Part shown: positions 46,637-55,772 of the stretch, piece by piece | How positions within the stretch are numbered: position 1 is the stretch's first letter | Layout: each line of letters opens with the position of its first letter | Source of the DNA: Tolypothrix sp. FACHB-123 | GTDB lineage: Bacteria; Cyanobacteriota; Cyanobacteriia; Cyanobacteriales; Nostocaceae | Direction: 5' to 3' | Assembly (NCBI RefSeq): GCF_014697075.1 | Contig: NZ_JACJRE010000023.1 | Coordinates: forward strand, 1 to 64,000 | Length of the DNA: 64,000 bases | Notes under the pieces: generated by a model | Told to the model about the DNA's origin: nothing | Seen by the model: the letters and a program-made list of their open reading frames with translations, nothing else | Database searches by the model: none | Position numbers and translations under genes: made by a program

Positions 46637-47589
46637 AGTGATTGTCAGAATTTTTCATACCAGGACAGCGATACCTGTGGTCAAAGCTTTGCCCCACGCT
46701 ATCCTGGTAATTTTGCATTTTTGCCACTTGCGCTTTGGGATATTAGATTTAATAGTCTTTCAAAAACTAACAATATTTTTTTATTTGGAAGTCCCTAACT
46801 GTGCTTGAGCATCCTGAAGCACAGTTATGGCATATATTAGCGATCGCTTTTTGAATTCGACAATTTATTTTCCCCATATAAGCTTCCAGCCCCAAGCTCA
46901 AAGTTGAGAGTCATGATTTGTGCTTCTCCCATCTGCCTGAGAAATTTAAGGAACAGAGATTTATTAAATTAAATGAAAAAATATTAAAGAAAATTTAGCT
47001 TAGGAAAACCTCAGTTGATACAAAAACTGGGGCGAAAATTTTTTGCTTAACCCAAGTGTGTCTGAATATTGCTAAATGTAACGATAGTTTAAATCTAAAG
47101 ACAAAATTAAAATACAATGAATCCTTGATATTACAGGGTTTGCAGGCTTTCTTAATATTTTGTAACTAAATCTCTGAACCTAGATTAAAATTTGCACAAA
47201 ATTTGCACAAATGGATTGCTTTAATCAGATTCAGGTTCAAAAAACCGCTGAACTCTTTAAACCTGGATGGGAGGGTTCAGTTTCTGAAAACATTGAGTCT
47301 CAACTATTTCACGATCTGAGCTTGTGAGTCTTAGAGAAATGGTTGTTATGGATATTTGCAGTATTGGATTGATTGATAGCTGTACCGTTAGTTAATCGTA
47401 AATAGCTAACAGTTTGGGGCAGAATTTGCCCTGATTTCCCAGCGAGTGAAACTTGCTAGTTACTGTTTGCTTGTTTAGTGATGATAGCGGAGCCATCATT
47501 CTGCCAGTGGCGGTGCGTATCTAAATCAAAAATCAGATTTTGAACCGAATTTGAATCCACAGCATAGTTATTATTTAGGAGATGCTGGA
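46637..47589. other. Long upstream region of the cpc2 operon
   Basis: 950 bp without a gene. It contains a fragment of the GGGACTTCC element (about 46757-46797), AT-rich DNA, the exact L-box at 47192-47209 and about 380 bp of further promoter and leader before cpcB2. Confidence 0.7.
47192..47209 (+). promoter_or_regulatory. RcaC L-box, exact TTGCACA-N4-TTGCACA direct repeat
   Basis: TTGCACA at 47192-47198, AAAT, TTGCACA at 47203-47209. This is identical to the published RcaC-binding consensus as I recall it. It lies about 381 bp before the cpcB2 start codon, placing the red-light cpc2 operon under RcaC. Paired sites were not seen elsewhere in the window. Confidence 0.9.
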
Positions 47590-48108
47590 ATGCTTGACGC
47601 TTTTACCAAAGTAGTTTCCCAAGCTGATACTAGAGGCTCATACGTTAGCGATGCAGAAATCGATGCATTGAAAGATATGGTAGCTGCTGGTTCTAAGCGG
47701 ATGGACGTTGTGAACCGCATTACTGGTAACGCATCCACAATCGTTGCTAACGCAGCTCGGGCACTATTTGAAGAGCAACCCCAGTTGATTCAACCAGGTG
47801 GTAATGCTTACACCAACCGTCGGATGGCAGCTTGCTTGCGCGACATGGAAATCATTTTGCGTTATGTAACCTACGCTGTATTTGCAGGTGATGCTAGCGT
47901 TTTAGACGATCGCTGCTTAAACGGTTTGCGTGAAACATATTTGGCATTGGGCGTTCCTGGCGCTTCCGTAGCGACTGGCGTTTCCAAGATGAAAGAAGCT
48001 GCGATCGCGATCGCAAACGACCCCAACGGTGTTACCCGTGGTGACTGTAGCTCCTTAATGGCTGAATTGAGCAGCTACTTTGATCGCGCTGCTAGCGCAG
48101 TAGGCTAG
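47590..48108 (+). CDS. cpcB2: Phycocyanin beta subunit CpcB (cpc2 operon)
   Basis: Beta subunit of C-phycocyanin. At 172 residues it has chromophore cysteines Cys82 (MAACLRD) and Cys153 (TRGDCSS), and Asn72 (GGNAY), the site normally methylated. The start at 47590 follows TAGGAGA; the reading frame is open further 5' from a TTG, but those residues are not phycobiliprotein. First gene of cpcB2A2H2I2D2, downstream of the L-box. Confidence 0.97.
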   Translation: MLDAFTKVVSQADTRGSYVSDAEIDALKDMVAAGSKRMDVVNRITGNASTIVANAARALFEEQPQLIQPGGNAYTNRRMAACLRDMEIILRYVTYAVFAGDASVLDDRCLNGLRETYLALGVPGASVATGVSKMKEAAIAIANDPNGVTRGDCSSLMAELSSYFDRAASAVG

Positions 48109-48181
48109 TAATTCCTGACTAGCTCAATCTTTCTACTTTCTAACGCACACCTTTACATAATTTGTTGAAAGGATAATCAGC

Positions 48182-48670
48182 ATGAAAACACCTTTAACCG
48201 AAGCCGTCGCTACCGCAGATTCTCAAGGTCGGTTTCTCAGCTCTACAGAAATTCAAGTAGCATTTGGTCGCTTCCGCCAAGCATCTGCTAGCTTGGATGC
48301 AGCTAAAGCATTGAGCAGCAAAGCTTCAAGCTTGGCTTCTGGCGCTGCTAACGCAGTTTACAGCAAGTTCCCCTACACCACCCAAATGCAAGGTAAGAAC
48401 TTCGCTTCTGACCAACGCGGTAAAGACAAATGTGTGCGTGACATCGGTTACTACTTGCGCATTATCACCTACTGCTTAATCGCAGGTGGTACAGGCCCTC
48501 TAGATGACTACTTAATTGGTGGTTTGGCAGAAATCAACCGCACCTTTGATCTATCTCCTAGCTGGTATGTTGAAGCTCTCAAGTACATCAAAGCTAATCA
48601 TGGCTTGAGTGGCGATCCTGCTGTAGAAGCAAACTCCTACATCGACTATGCAATCAACGCCCTAAGCTAA
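48182..48670 (+). CDS. cpcA2: Phycocyanin alpha subunit CpcA (cpc2 operon)
   Basis: Alpha subunit, 162 residues, starting [20 protein letters not shown]. The chromophore Cys84 is in [14 protein letters not shown]. It pairs with CpcB2 to form the (alpha beta) monomer, into trimers and hexamers. It lies 73 bp after cpcB2 with a GAAAGGA ribosome site. A strong hairpin follows the stop codon and may limit read-through into the linker genes. Confidence 0.97.
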   Translation: MKTPLTEAVATADSQGRFLSSTEIQVAFGRFRQASASLDAAKALSSKASSLASGAANAVYSKFPYTTQMQGKNFASDQRGKDKCVRDIGYYLRIITYCLIAGGTGPLDDYLIGGLAEINRTFDLSPSWYVEALKYIKANHGLSGDPAVEANSYIDYAINALS

Positions 48671-48681
48671 GGGTTGACTGT

Positions 48682-48757
48682 TGCCCAGAACAACTAAAGG
48701 CTGTGGATGCTAACTTTCTAGCATGGGCAGTTTTATGGGGTTCTGGGCATGTTTTTT
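48682..48757 (+). terminator. Hairpin plus U-run between cpcA2 and cpcH2 (attenuator)
   Basis: TGCCCAGAAC (48682-48691) pairs with GTTCTGGGCA (48740-48749), followed by TGTTTTTTC. An inner hairpin ATGCTA...TAGCAT lies between. It is likely a partial terminator giving more cpcBA than linker mRNA. Confidence 0.75.
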
Positions 48758-48786
48758 CTGATTGATTGAAATTCAGGAGAGTAGTC

Positions 48787-49596
48787 ATGACTAGTTCCCA
48801 GGCCGCCAGTCAGTTAGGATTTGAGCCATTTGCCACCACACCCCCCACAGAGTTGCGGGCAAATGAAGATGTCAAAGCAGTGATTCTTGCTGCTTATCGT
48901 CAAGTGTTTGGCAATGACCACTTGATGCAAAGCGAACGTCTCACCAGTGCAGAATCGCTATTGCAACAAGGCAACATTAGTGTTCGAGACTTTGTGCGGG
49001 TATTAGCACAATCTGAACTATATCGGCAAAAATTCTTTTACTCTACACCTCAAGTCCGCTTCATTGAATTGAACTATAAGCACCTCCTTGGTCGTGCGCC
49101 TTACGATGAAGCAGAGATTGCCTACCATGTCGATCTCTATACCCAAAAAGGATACGAGGCAGAAATCAATTCTTATATTGATTCGGTTGAATATCAAGAA
49201 AATTTTGGAGAATCAATCGTTCCCTACTATCGCGGATTTGCAACTCAACCGGGACAAAAAACAGTAGGCTTTAGCCGGATGTTTCAGATCTATCGGGGGT
49301 ATGCTAACAGCGATCGCGCTCAAGGTAAAAACAAATCTGCATGGTTGACCCAAGATCTAGCAATGAATGTGGCTCAAAGCATTCAGACACCTACCTTTGG
49401 TAGGGGACTGACTGGAACAGTCGCAGGCGATCGCGGACAGCTTTACCGAGTGCGCGTTATGCAAGCAAGTAGCGGACGAACTCCTCAGATCCGACGGAGT
49501 ATGAGTGAGTATTTGGTTAGTTATGACCAACTTTCACCCACATTGCAAAGACTGAATCAAAGAGGTAGCCGGGTAGTCAATATTTCTCCTGCCTGA
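48787..49596 (+). CDS. cpcH2: Phycocyanin rod linker (cpcH type, cpc2 operon)
   Basis: Joins phycocyanin hexamers within the rod. At 269 residues it starts at ATG 48787 ([23 protein letters not shown]), after CAGGAGAG; an upstream TTG frame adds seven unlike residues. The PBS linker domain spans about 30-190 ([56 protein letters not shown]). A C-terminal CpcD-like domain spans about 215-268 ([47 protein letters not shown]). Third gene of the operon. Confidence 0.93.
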   Translation: MTSSQAASQLGFEPFATTPPTELRANEDVKAVILAAYRQVFGNDHLMQSERLTSAESLLQQGNISVRDFVRVLAQSELYRQKFFYSTPQVRFIELNYKHLLGRAPYDEAEIAYHVDLYTQKGYEAEINSYIDSVEYQENFGESIVPYYRGFATQPGQKTVGFSRMFQIYRGYANSDRAQGKNKSAWLTQDLAMNVAQSIQTPTFGRGLTGTVAGDRGQLYRVRVMQASSGRTPQIRRSMSEYLVSYDQLSPTLQRLNQRGSRVVNISPA

Positions 49597-49639
49597 ACCA
49601 ATCAATTTTGCAATATCAAATATATAAGGAGAGCTATTC

Positions 49640-50512
49640 GTGCCCATCACAAGTGCCGCATCTCGTTTGGGAACTTCAGCTTTTGACCAAACACGCCCGG
49701 TTGAACTGCGTCCAAACTGGACAACAGAAGATGCCAAGATTGTTATTAGTGCAGTTTATCGTCAATTGTTAGGCAACGACTACTTGATGCAGTCAGAACG
49801 TCTTAGCAGCCTGGAGTCATTGCTGACCAATGGTAAACTGAGCGTTCGGGATTTTGTCCGGGCGGTTGCTAAATCCGAATTATACAAAACCAAATTCCTT
49901 TACCCACATTTCCAAACTCGGGTAATTGAATTAAACTTCAAACATTTGCTAGGACGCGCTCCCTACGACGAATCGGAAGTAATTGAGCATCTCGATCGTT
50001 ACCAAAATCAAGGTTATGATGCAGACATCGATTCTTATATCGATTCTGCTGAATATGACACTTACTTTGGAGATGCGATCGTTCCCTACTACCGTGACTT
50101 CGTTACCACAGGAGTTGGTCAGAGAACCGTTGGTTTTACTCGCATGTTCCGCCTATATCGCGGTTATGCTAATAGCGATCGCTCTCAGCTAGCAGGTAGT
50201 AGTTCTCGTCTAGCGGCTGACTTAGCTAAAAACAGCGCCTCTGCCATCATCGCTCCGGCTGGTGGTACTCAAGGTTTCTCTTACCTGGCTTCCAAGCAAG
50301 GTACTGCACCCAGCCGCACCTTTGGCAGATCCTCCACAGGTTCTACTCCACGCCTTTATCGGATTGAAGTTACCGGTATTAGTTTACCTAGATATCCTCG
50401 AGTTCGTCGGAGCAACAAAGAGTTTATCGTTCCTTACGAACAGCTATCCAGCACCCTTCAGCAAATTAATAAGCTGGGCGGTAAAGTGGCTAGCATTACC
50501 TTGGCACAATAG
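49640..50512 (+). CDS. cpcI2: Phycocyanin rod linker (cpcI type, cpc2 operon)
   Basis: Second rod linker, 290 residues, with a GTG start at 49640 preceded by AAGGAGAG. The PBS linker domain spans about 30-190 ([52 protein letters not shown]). The C-terminal CpcD-like domain spans about 235-288 ([50 protein letters not shown]). Close paralogue of cpcH2 and 43 bp after it; the two presumably occupy different disks of the rod. Confidence 0.93.
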   Translation: MPITSAASRLGTSAFDQTRPVELRPNWTTEDAKIVISAVYRQLLGNDYLMQSERLSSLESLLTNGKLSVRDFVRAVAKSELYKTKFLYPHFQTRVIELNFKHLLGRAPYDESEVIEHLDRYQNQGYDADIDSYIDSAEYDTYFGDAIVPYYRDFVTTGVGQRTVGFTRMFRLYRGYANSDRSQLAGSSSRLAADLAKNSASAIIAPAGGTQGFSYLASKQGTAPSRTFGRSSTGSTPRLYRIEVTGISLPRYPRVRRSNKEFIVPYEQLSSTLQQINKLGGKVASITLAQ

Positions 50513-50526
50513 GAGAGAGAACCATT

Positions 50527-50784
50527 ATGTTGGGACAATCTGCATTGACAAGAGGGTCAAGCTCCAGCGCAGATCGCGTTTTTATCTACGAAGTAGAAGG
50601 CTTACGCCAGAACGAGCAAACCGATAACAATCGGTATCAGATTCGTAATAGCAGCACGATTTTGATTCAAGTTCCTTACAGCCGCATGAATGAAGAAATG
50701 CGTCGTATCAGCCGTTTAGGCGGTAGAATTGTTGGCATCCGTTCTGCCAATGATACATCCACTGAAAACGCATCAGAAAACTGA
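50527..50784 (+). CDS. cpcD2: Rod-capping linker CpcD (cpc2 operon)
   Basis: Small linker that ends phycocyanin rods. 85 residues; the CpcD domain is ADRVFIYEVEGLRQNEQTDNNRYQIRNSS, VPYSRMNEEMRRISRLGGRIVGIRS. ATG after TAGGAGAG, only 14 bp after cpcI2. Last gene of the operon. Its sequence is close to that of the small linker at 34776-35066. Confidence 0.95.
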   Translation: MLGQSALTRGSSSSADRVFIYEVEGLRQNEQTDNNRYQIRNSSTILIQVPYSRMNEEMRRISRLGGRIVGIRSANDTSTENASEN

Positions 50785-50830
50785 AAAAGCATCGAAGAAC
50801 GGATAGCAATCCTATGTAATATTTGCATTT

Positions 50831-50866
50831 ATGGGTGGAGAAAAATTTAATTTCTTCGCCCATTTT
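50831..50866 (+). terminator. Hairpin after cpcD2
   Basis: ATGGGTGGAGAA (50831) pairs with TTCTTCGCCCAT (ending 50863) with two G-U pairs around AAATTTAA, then TTTATCG. Likely terminator of cpc2. Confidence 0.6.
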
Positions 50867-50914
50867 ATCGATTATAAATTTAAGTTTGAGTTTTGAATTT
50901 TGAATAGCTACAAG

Positions 50915-51487
50915 TTAGGGAATTCCTGCTTGTTGGAAGATTTGTTGAGGTGTAATTTCCAGTCCTTCAAATAACGAATCTGCCAACTTATCTTCACCGC
51001 GCTTGGTTTGAGGAAGAGCATTGGGGTAAAAAATAGTAATCGTTTTAGCTCTAGTGTCAATAACCCAAACTCTTTGAACTTGAGCTTGCAAATAATCAGT
51101 AGCTTTTTCCATCATTTCTCCAAAAGTTTGACCGGGAGAAATAATTTCAATCACTAATTCAGGTGCAACAGGACAAGCTTCATCTTGCAACCAATCAGCA
51201 GGAAGACGGTTATAAGAAATATATGTCAAATCTGCTATCGGCACCCAGTCTTGTTGATTTCTGGTGAGCTTAATTGCCCATTCAATTACAACCCGCCCCT
51301 TTTGTTGTGCCCATGCTGACAATAATATAAATAGCGCACCTGTTACAGAACTGTGAAAAAATTTTGGTGCCATGTCATCAGTTTTAAATTTTGGGACAGC
51401 TTCTCCATCAATTAATTCGTAGATCGTATCTCCTTGGGGAAGTCTGAGAAATTCTTCCAAAGACAGTTGGGTGTTAAATTTAATCAC
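50915..51487 (-). CDS. Uma2-family putative restriction endonuclease-like protein (190 aa)
   Basis: Second DUF820/Uma2 member in the window. The family pattern is FLRLPQGDTIYELIDGEAVPK at the start, WVPIADLTYISY as the acidic core near 85, APELVIEIISPG near 110, the Lys-containing helix KATDYLQAQVQRVWVID near 130 and ITIFYPNA. It is inserted between the cpc2 and cpc1 operons on the opposite strand. The function is not established for the family. Confidence 0.82.
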   Translation of the reverse strand: MIKFNTQLSLEEFLRLPQGDTIYELIDGEAVPKFKTDDMAPKFFHSSVTGALFILLSAWAQQKGRVVIEWAIKLTRNQQDWVPIADLTYISYNRLPADWLQDEACPVAPELVIEIISPGQTFGEMMEKATDYLQAQVQRVWVIDTRAKTITIFYPNALPQTKRGEDKLADSLFEGLEITPQQIFQQAGIP

Positions 51488-51742
51488 GATCGGTTTTGAC
51501 CTTGCTAGATAACTCTAGTTTAAATTTTGAATCTTGCCAGGTAGAGAGCAAAACTACTTCTTTGAGTTATAGCTAACTCAGTTATGGAAACCTATAATGT
51601 ATCCATGCTCTTACAGCAATTCAACACAATAGTCTAGGGGTATGGTAACAAAGTTGACAGAATTTAATATTGAGGCTGACAGAATTTGGTAAAGAGCAAA
51701 CTGTTACTGAGTATTTTCGTTTGCACTATTTAGGAGAACCAT

Positions 51743-51949
51743 ATGGCTGAAATTCCCACTGGCGGTCAAATGCTCTGGAAACTGGAAGGGGACGATCGCG
51801 TTTTATACCTGCGCCATAATTCCTCAGAGCCGTGGCGGCCGTATGAAGAATTTCCAGACTATGTTCTACCCGATCCTCAAGGGTTTTCTAAAGGAATTGC
51901 TACCTTTCTGGCATTGTTAAAGAAAGATTGGACAGCAACTAAATCTTGA
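51743..51949 (+). CDS. Small conserved-looking soluble protein (68 aa)
   Basis: 68 residues, MAEIPTGGQMLWKLEGDDRVLYLRHNSSEPWRPYEEFPDYVLPDP..., starting at ATG 51743 after AGGAGAACC, a good ribosome site. No signal peptide, no membrane segment, and rich in aromatic residues. The family is not named; it may be a small cyanobacterial protein of unknown function. Lies between the two cpc operons. Confidence 0.65.
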   Translation: MAEIPTGGQMLWKLEGDDRVLYLRHNSSEPWRPYEEFPDYVLPDPQGFSKGIATFLALLKKDWTATKS

Positions 51950-52693
51950 CATAATCTCTTCTCTTCTGGGCTTGTTATTACCCACATTTTTGTAATAGTC
52001 AAAACTATTGCACTGACCGTTCTTCCACCAAAAACTGAAGTTCTTCGCTTACGCTTATAGCTTAAGTCCACTTAAGTGGACTTAAATCAAGTTTAAAACT
52101 CAGCAGCAATCAGCGATCGCTGTACATGATGCGCTTGCTGTCGGTTATGGGCAAAAATTCTGGCGATCGGCATTCCTTTCTTAAGGGCTATTGACCTCTA
52201 ACACCCACAACAACAAAAACTCATTTTTTTAACATTTCTTAATTTTATTGATCATTTTTGACTGGGCGATATAGGAAGAATATCTGCTCGTGGCAACAAC
52301 AGATTTAGGTAGATATAACTGAGAGTTCATTAAGGAATGTTAAGAAACAAATCAATGCTAATCAGAACGAAAAGCTTAGTAAATAAGCATTTCAAGTCAT
52401 GACAACATAAACTTGACAATTTGTAATAAACAAACGATCCAACGATATAGTATAAACAACAATGAAGAGATAAACAGAGCAGATGAGCGCTTTAGCCATT
52501 CATCTGAGATGAGACAAGCTCTTCAATTATTAAAGAAATCAGAAATCTTCCCAGGTTCCTCAGGGAAAAATCGGAAAGGTTTCAGCAGTTATTCAACCTA
52601 CTGCTTTGAGTTGATTGGGCTATTAGCCAAATCAAATTGGGTTGTAACCTAATCCAAGCCATACTCGACTAAACGAATTAGGACATAGAGTGT
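51950..52693. other. Upstream region of the cpc1 operon
   Basis: Contains a 24-bp perfect palindrome (52063-52086). It also has a single minus-oriented AAATCGGAAAG (52568-52578), the complement of a CcaR half-site, and AT-rich promoter DNA. A 79-codon frame at 52413-52652 has no ribosome site and looks like leader DNA. No L-box was found here, in contrast to cpc2. Confidence 0.65.
52063..52086. repeat. 24-bp perfect palindrome
   Basis: Left half TTAAGTCCACTT, right half AAGTGGACTTAA, with no spacer. Perfect two-fold symmetry about 608 bp before cpcB1 and about 115 bp after the 68-aa gene. It could be an operator for a dimer or a cruciform-type repeat. Confidence 0.7.
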
Positions 52694-53212
52694 ATGTTTG
52701 ACGCATTTGCAAAAGTAGTCTCCCAAGCTGATGCACGAGGTGAATATCTGAGTGCTTCTCAACTAGATGCTCTAAGCGCTATGGTTGCTGATGGCAACAA
52801 GCGCATGGACGTTGTCAACCGCATCACCGGCAATTCCTCCACAATCGTTGCGAATGCAGCTCGTTCTTTGTTTGCAGAACAGCCCCAATTGATCGCTCCT
52901 GGTGGTAACGCTTACACCAGCCGTCGTATGGCTGCTTGTCTGCGTGATATGGAAATCATCTTACGCTATGTCACATACGCTATCTTCGCTGGCGATGCAA
53001 GCATCCTCGACGATCGCTGCCTCAATGGTTTGAAAGAAACCTATTTGGCTCTAGGAACCCCCGGTTCTTCTGTAGCAGTTGGCGTTTCCAAGATGAAAGA
53101 TGCTGCTCTAGCTATTGCTGGTGACACCAACGGTATCACCAGAGGCGACTGTGCCAGCTTAATGTCTGAAGTAGCTAGCTATTTTGATAGAGCTGCTGCT
53201 GCTGTTTCATAA
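52694..53212 (+). CDS. cpcB1: Phycocyanin beta subunit CpcB (cpc1 operon)
   Basis: Second beta subunit, 172 residues, starting [20 protein letters not shown]. Cys82 (MAACLRD), Cys153 (TRGDCAS) and Asn72 (GGNAY) are present. It differs from CpcB2 at many N-terminal positions but shares the core. First gene of cpcB1A1EF, the set that in Fremyella is expressed constitutively. Confidence 0.97.
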   Translation: MFDAFAKVVSQADARGEYLSASQLDALSAMVADGNKRMDVVNRITGNSSTIVANAARSLFAEQPQLIAPGGNAYTSRRMAACLRDMEIILRYVTYAIFAGDASILDDRCLNGLKETYLALGTPGSSVAVGVSKMKDAALAIAGDTNGITRGDCASLMSEVASYFDRAAAAVS

Positions 53213-53308
53213 GCACAGACTAATCAGTTTTTTTTATCAGCTTCAGAATAGCTGACAACAATTGCTAAAAGCTCTTTCATCAAAAAAGATATTGGGAGAA
53301 AATCCGAC

Positions 53309-53797
53309 ATGAAAACCCCTTTAACCGAAGCAGTAGCAACTGCTGATTCCCAAGGACGCTTCTTAAGCTCCACCGAAATCCAAACCGCATTTGGTCGTTT
53401 CCGTCAAGCTAAAGCTAGCTTAGATGCTGCAAAAGCTTTGACTGAAAAAGCTTCTAGCTTAGCTTCTGGTGCTGCTAATGCTGTATACAGCAAATATCCC
53501 TACACAACCAGCACCCAAGGCCCCAACTTTGCTTCTACTCAAACAGGCAAAGACAAGTGCGTTCGTGACATCGGTTACTACCTGCGCATGGTTACCTACT
53601 GCCTAGTTGTTGGTGGTACAGGCCCAATGGACGACTACCTCATCAGTGGTATTGCTGAAATCAACCGTACCTTTGATCTATCTCCTAGCTGGTATGTTGA
53701 AGCTCTGAAATATATCAAAGCTAACCACGGTTTGAGTGGCGATCCTGCTGTTGAAGCTAACTCCTACCTCGACTACGCCATCAACGCATTAAGCTAA
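53309..53797 (+). CDS. cpcA1: Phycocyanin alpha subunit CpcA (cpc1 operon)
   Basis: Alpha subunit, 162 residues, starting [20 protein letters not shown] as in CpcA2. Cys84 is in [14 protein letters not shown]. The ribosome site is TGGGAGAA. Followed by a strong hairpin with a U-run before cpcE. Confidence 0.97.
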   Translation: MKTPLTEAVATADSQGRFLSSTEIQTAFGRFRQAKASLDAAKALTEKASSLASGAANAVYSKYPYTTSTQGPNFASTQTGKDKCVRDIGYYLRMVTYCLVVGGTGPMDDYLISGIAEINRTFDLSPSWYVEALKYIKANHGLSGDPAVEANSYLDYAINALS

Positions 53798-53812
53798 TTT
53801 TTAGATGGTTTG

Positions 53813-53878
53813 ACCCGGAGGGGTATACAATGACTGACAGAAGTTAGTGATTGTTTGCCCCTCCGGGTATTGTTTTTT
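53813..53878 (+). terminator. Hairpin plus U-run between cpcA1 and cpcE
   Basis: ACCCGGAGGGG (53813-53823) and CCCCTCCGGGT (53858-53868) pair over 11 bp around a 34-nt loop, followed by ATTGTTTTTTGG. Probable terminator or attenuator separating cpcBA from the lyase genes. Confidence 0.85.
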
Positions 53879-53979
53879 GGTTATTTGTTCAGTTGTCAGT
53901 TGTCAGTTGTCAGTGGTGAACAATCAACAGTCAACAATCAACAGCCTCCTAACCCTTCATCTCGTTTCAGCAATTTTCT

Positions 53980-54810
53980 ATGGAAAACAAAGCTAATATC
54001 CAGGATGATAGCCAACTAACTGTAGAACAGGCGATCGCTAATCTCCAAGGTGAAGATTTGGGATTGCGCGTGTATGCAGCCTGGTGGTTAGGACGGTTTC
54101 GGGTGGATGCACCAGAAGCCATTGATGTCTTAATTACAGCCTTAGAAGATGAAGACGATCGCACTAATGCTGGTGGTTATCCTCTACGACGAAATGCAGC
54201 CAGAGCATTGGGAAAACTAGGTGAAAAACGGGCAGTACCAGCATTAGTTCGAGCGCTGGAATGTTCTGATTTTTACGTCCGGGAAGCCGCAGCCCAATCT
54301 TTGGAAATGTTAGGGGATACTTCCTGTATTCAGCGATTAATAGATTTACTCAACGATAAAGTTCCGGGAACCCTACCAGCACCAGAACCGCCCCAATTAG
54401 CCCAACCCTTTGACGCGATTATTGAGGCCTTGGGAACCTTGGGTGCAATTGATGCTATTGGAGTAATTGCAGAATTTTTAGAACATCCCATTCCGCGAAT
54501 TCAGTATGCCGCAGCTAGGGCAATGTATCAGCTAACATCGGAACCAACGCAACTATCTAACCAGTATGGCGATCGCCTCATACAAGCATTGGCTAATAAT
54601 GATTTGCAACTACGCCGAACCGTGTTGTCAGATTTGGGAGCGATTGGATATTTACCTGCTGCTGATGCGATCGCTCAAACTCTAGCAGAAAATAGCCTGA
54701 AGCTGATAGCCCTCAAAGGTTTACTAGAAAAGCAATTGCAACAAACCACACCACCCGATTTGTCTGCTGGAGCAATCAAAGTAATGCAATTAATGGATGC
54801 GTTATTGTAG
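53980..54810 (+). CDS. cpcE: Phycocyanobilin lyase subunit CpcE
   Basis: HEAT-repeat subunit of the CpcE/CpcF heterodimer that attaches phycocyanobilin to Cys84 of CpcA. 276 residues: VYAAWWLGRFRVDAPEAIDVLITALEDEDDRTNAGGYPLRRNAARALGKLG and RALECSDFYVREAAAQSLEMLGD are the typical repeats; PRIQYAAARAMYQLT comes later. ATG at 53980. Last part of the cpc1 operon with cpcF, 51 bp before it. Confidence 0.95.
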   Translation: MENKANIQDDSQLTVEQAIANLQGEDLGLRVYAAWWLGRFRVDAPEAIDVLITALEDEDDRTNAGGYPLRRNAARALGKLGEKRAVPALVRALECSDFYVREAAAQSLEMLGDTSCIQRLIDLLNDKVPGTLPAPEPPQLAQPFDAIIEALGTLGAIDAIGVIAEFLEHPIPRIQYAAARAMYQLTSEPTQLSNQYGDRLIQALANNDLQLRRTVLSDLGAIGYLPAADAIAQTLAENSLKLIALKGLLEKQLQQTTPPDLSAGAIKVMQLMDALL

Positions 54811-54861
54811 CAGAAAGAGGGAAAATATAGAAGGTAGAACTTATTGCTTCTCTTCTCCCTC

Positions 54862-55686
54862 ATGGCTGATTACCTTAACACTCTAATTCGTGCAGTAGAA
54901 GACGCAGATTCTTCTCTCCTTTTGCAAGAAGCTGTGAAAAACTTAGCAGCATCTCATTTAGAAGGAGCAATTCCCACCTTGATTGCTTCTTTGAGTTATA
55001 ACAATCCCGGTGCAGCAGTGGCGGCTGTGGATGGGCTAATCCAAATTGGCGAACCCGCAGTACCCGCTCTATTAGAGCTACTGGATCTGCATAACTACAC
55101 TGCTAGAGCTTGGGCAATCCGTGCCCTTGCAGGCATTGGCGATCCTAGAGGATTAGTCACCTTGTTGGGAGCAGCTACAGCTGACTTCGCCCTCAGCGTC
55201 CGGCGGGCAGCCGCTAGGGGTTTAGGAATGATGAAGTGGCATTGGTTTCCCAACAATGAGCTGCTAGAAATTGCCCAAGCAGAAGCAATGGATGCCTTAC
55301 TATTTGTCGCCCAGGAAGACGACGAGTGGGTAGTACGCTATTCAGCAGTCGTCGGCTTACAGTTTCTTGCAGATGCAGTTGCTGTTACTTATCCAGAATG
55401 GCGATCGCAAATCCTGTCTCAATTTGAGCAAATAGCTGTTAAAGATGATAGTTGGGCAGTAAAAGCCCGCGTCTTGCTGGCACAGCAACACCTCGAAAAA
55501 CAGACGGCGATTGAGCAACAGCAAACACTAGACGATCGCCCCTCACCCTTGTCTTCGATGGACTGGCAGAAAATTATGGAAGACTTGTACGGGCGCAAAG
55601 GGCAAGAACGGCAGGTATTTGCAGAAGGCGATCCTCGACGTTATCAAAAATTAGCAGTAGCGATCGCTGAAAATTCGGATGAATAA
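54862..55686 (+). CDS. cpcF: Phycocyanobilin lyase subunit CpcF, long C-terminal extension
   Basis: Second lyase subunit. Starts at ATG 54862 (MADYLNTLIRAVEDADSS); an upstream TTG frame adds six residues of no family type. 274 residues. HEAT repeats span about 20-205, with AVAAVDGLIQIGEPAVPALLELLDLHNYTARAWAIRALAGIGD and SVRRAAARGLGMMKWHWF. The C-terminal 65 residues (LDDRPSPLSSMDWQKIMEDLYGRKG...) go beyond the roughly 200-215 residues I recall for other CpcF proteins. 51 bp after cpcE. Confidence 0.93.
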   Translation: MADYLNTLIRAVEDADSSLLLQEAVKNLAASHLEGAIPTLIASLSYNNPGAAVAAVDGLIQIGEPAVPALLELLDLHNYTARAWAIRALAGIGDPRGLVTLLGAATADFALSVRRAAARGLGMMKWHWFPNNELLEIAQAEAMDALLFVAQEDDEWVVRYSAVVGLQFLADAVAVTYPEWRSQILSQFEQIAVKDDSWAVKARVLLAQQHLEKQTAIEQQQTLDDRPSPLSSMDWQKIMEDLYGRKGQERQVFAEGDPRRYQKLAVAIAENSDE

Positions 55687-55694
55687 TTTCGTAG

Positions 55695-55772
55695 TCAGGA
55701 CTTCAGTCCTGAATTTTACTGTTTATCTTAATTCAACCCGACACTATCATTTAATTAAGTGTCGGGTTTATT
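55695..55772 (+). terminator. Tandem hairpins after cpcF
   Basis: TCAGGA-CTTCAG-TCCTGA (55695-55712), then AACCCGACACT (55735-55745) pairing with AGTGTCGGGTT (55758-55768) and followed by TATTTCTG. The second is a strong terminator of the cpc1 operon. Confidence 0.8.

Noticed and set aside
52413-52652. 79-codon frame in the cpc1 leader
   Set aside because: No ribosome site, polar low-complexity start, and it lies within the presumed promoter and leader of cpcB1.
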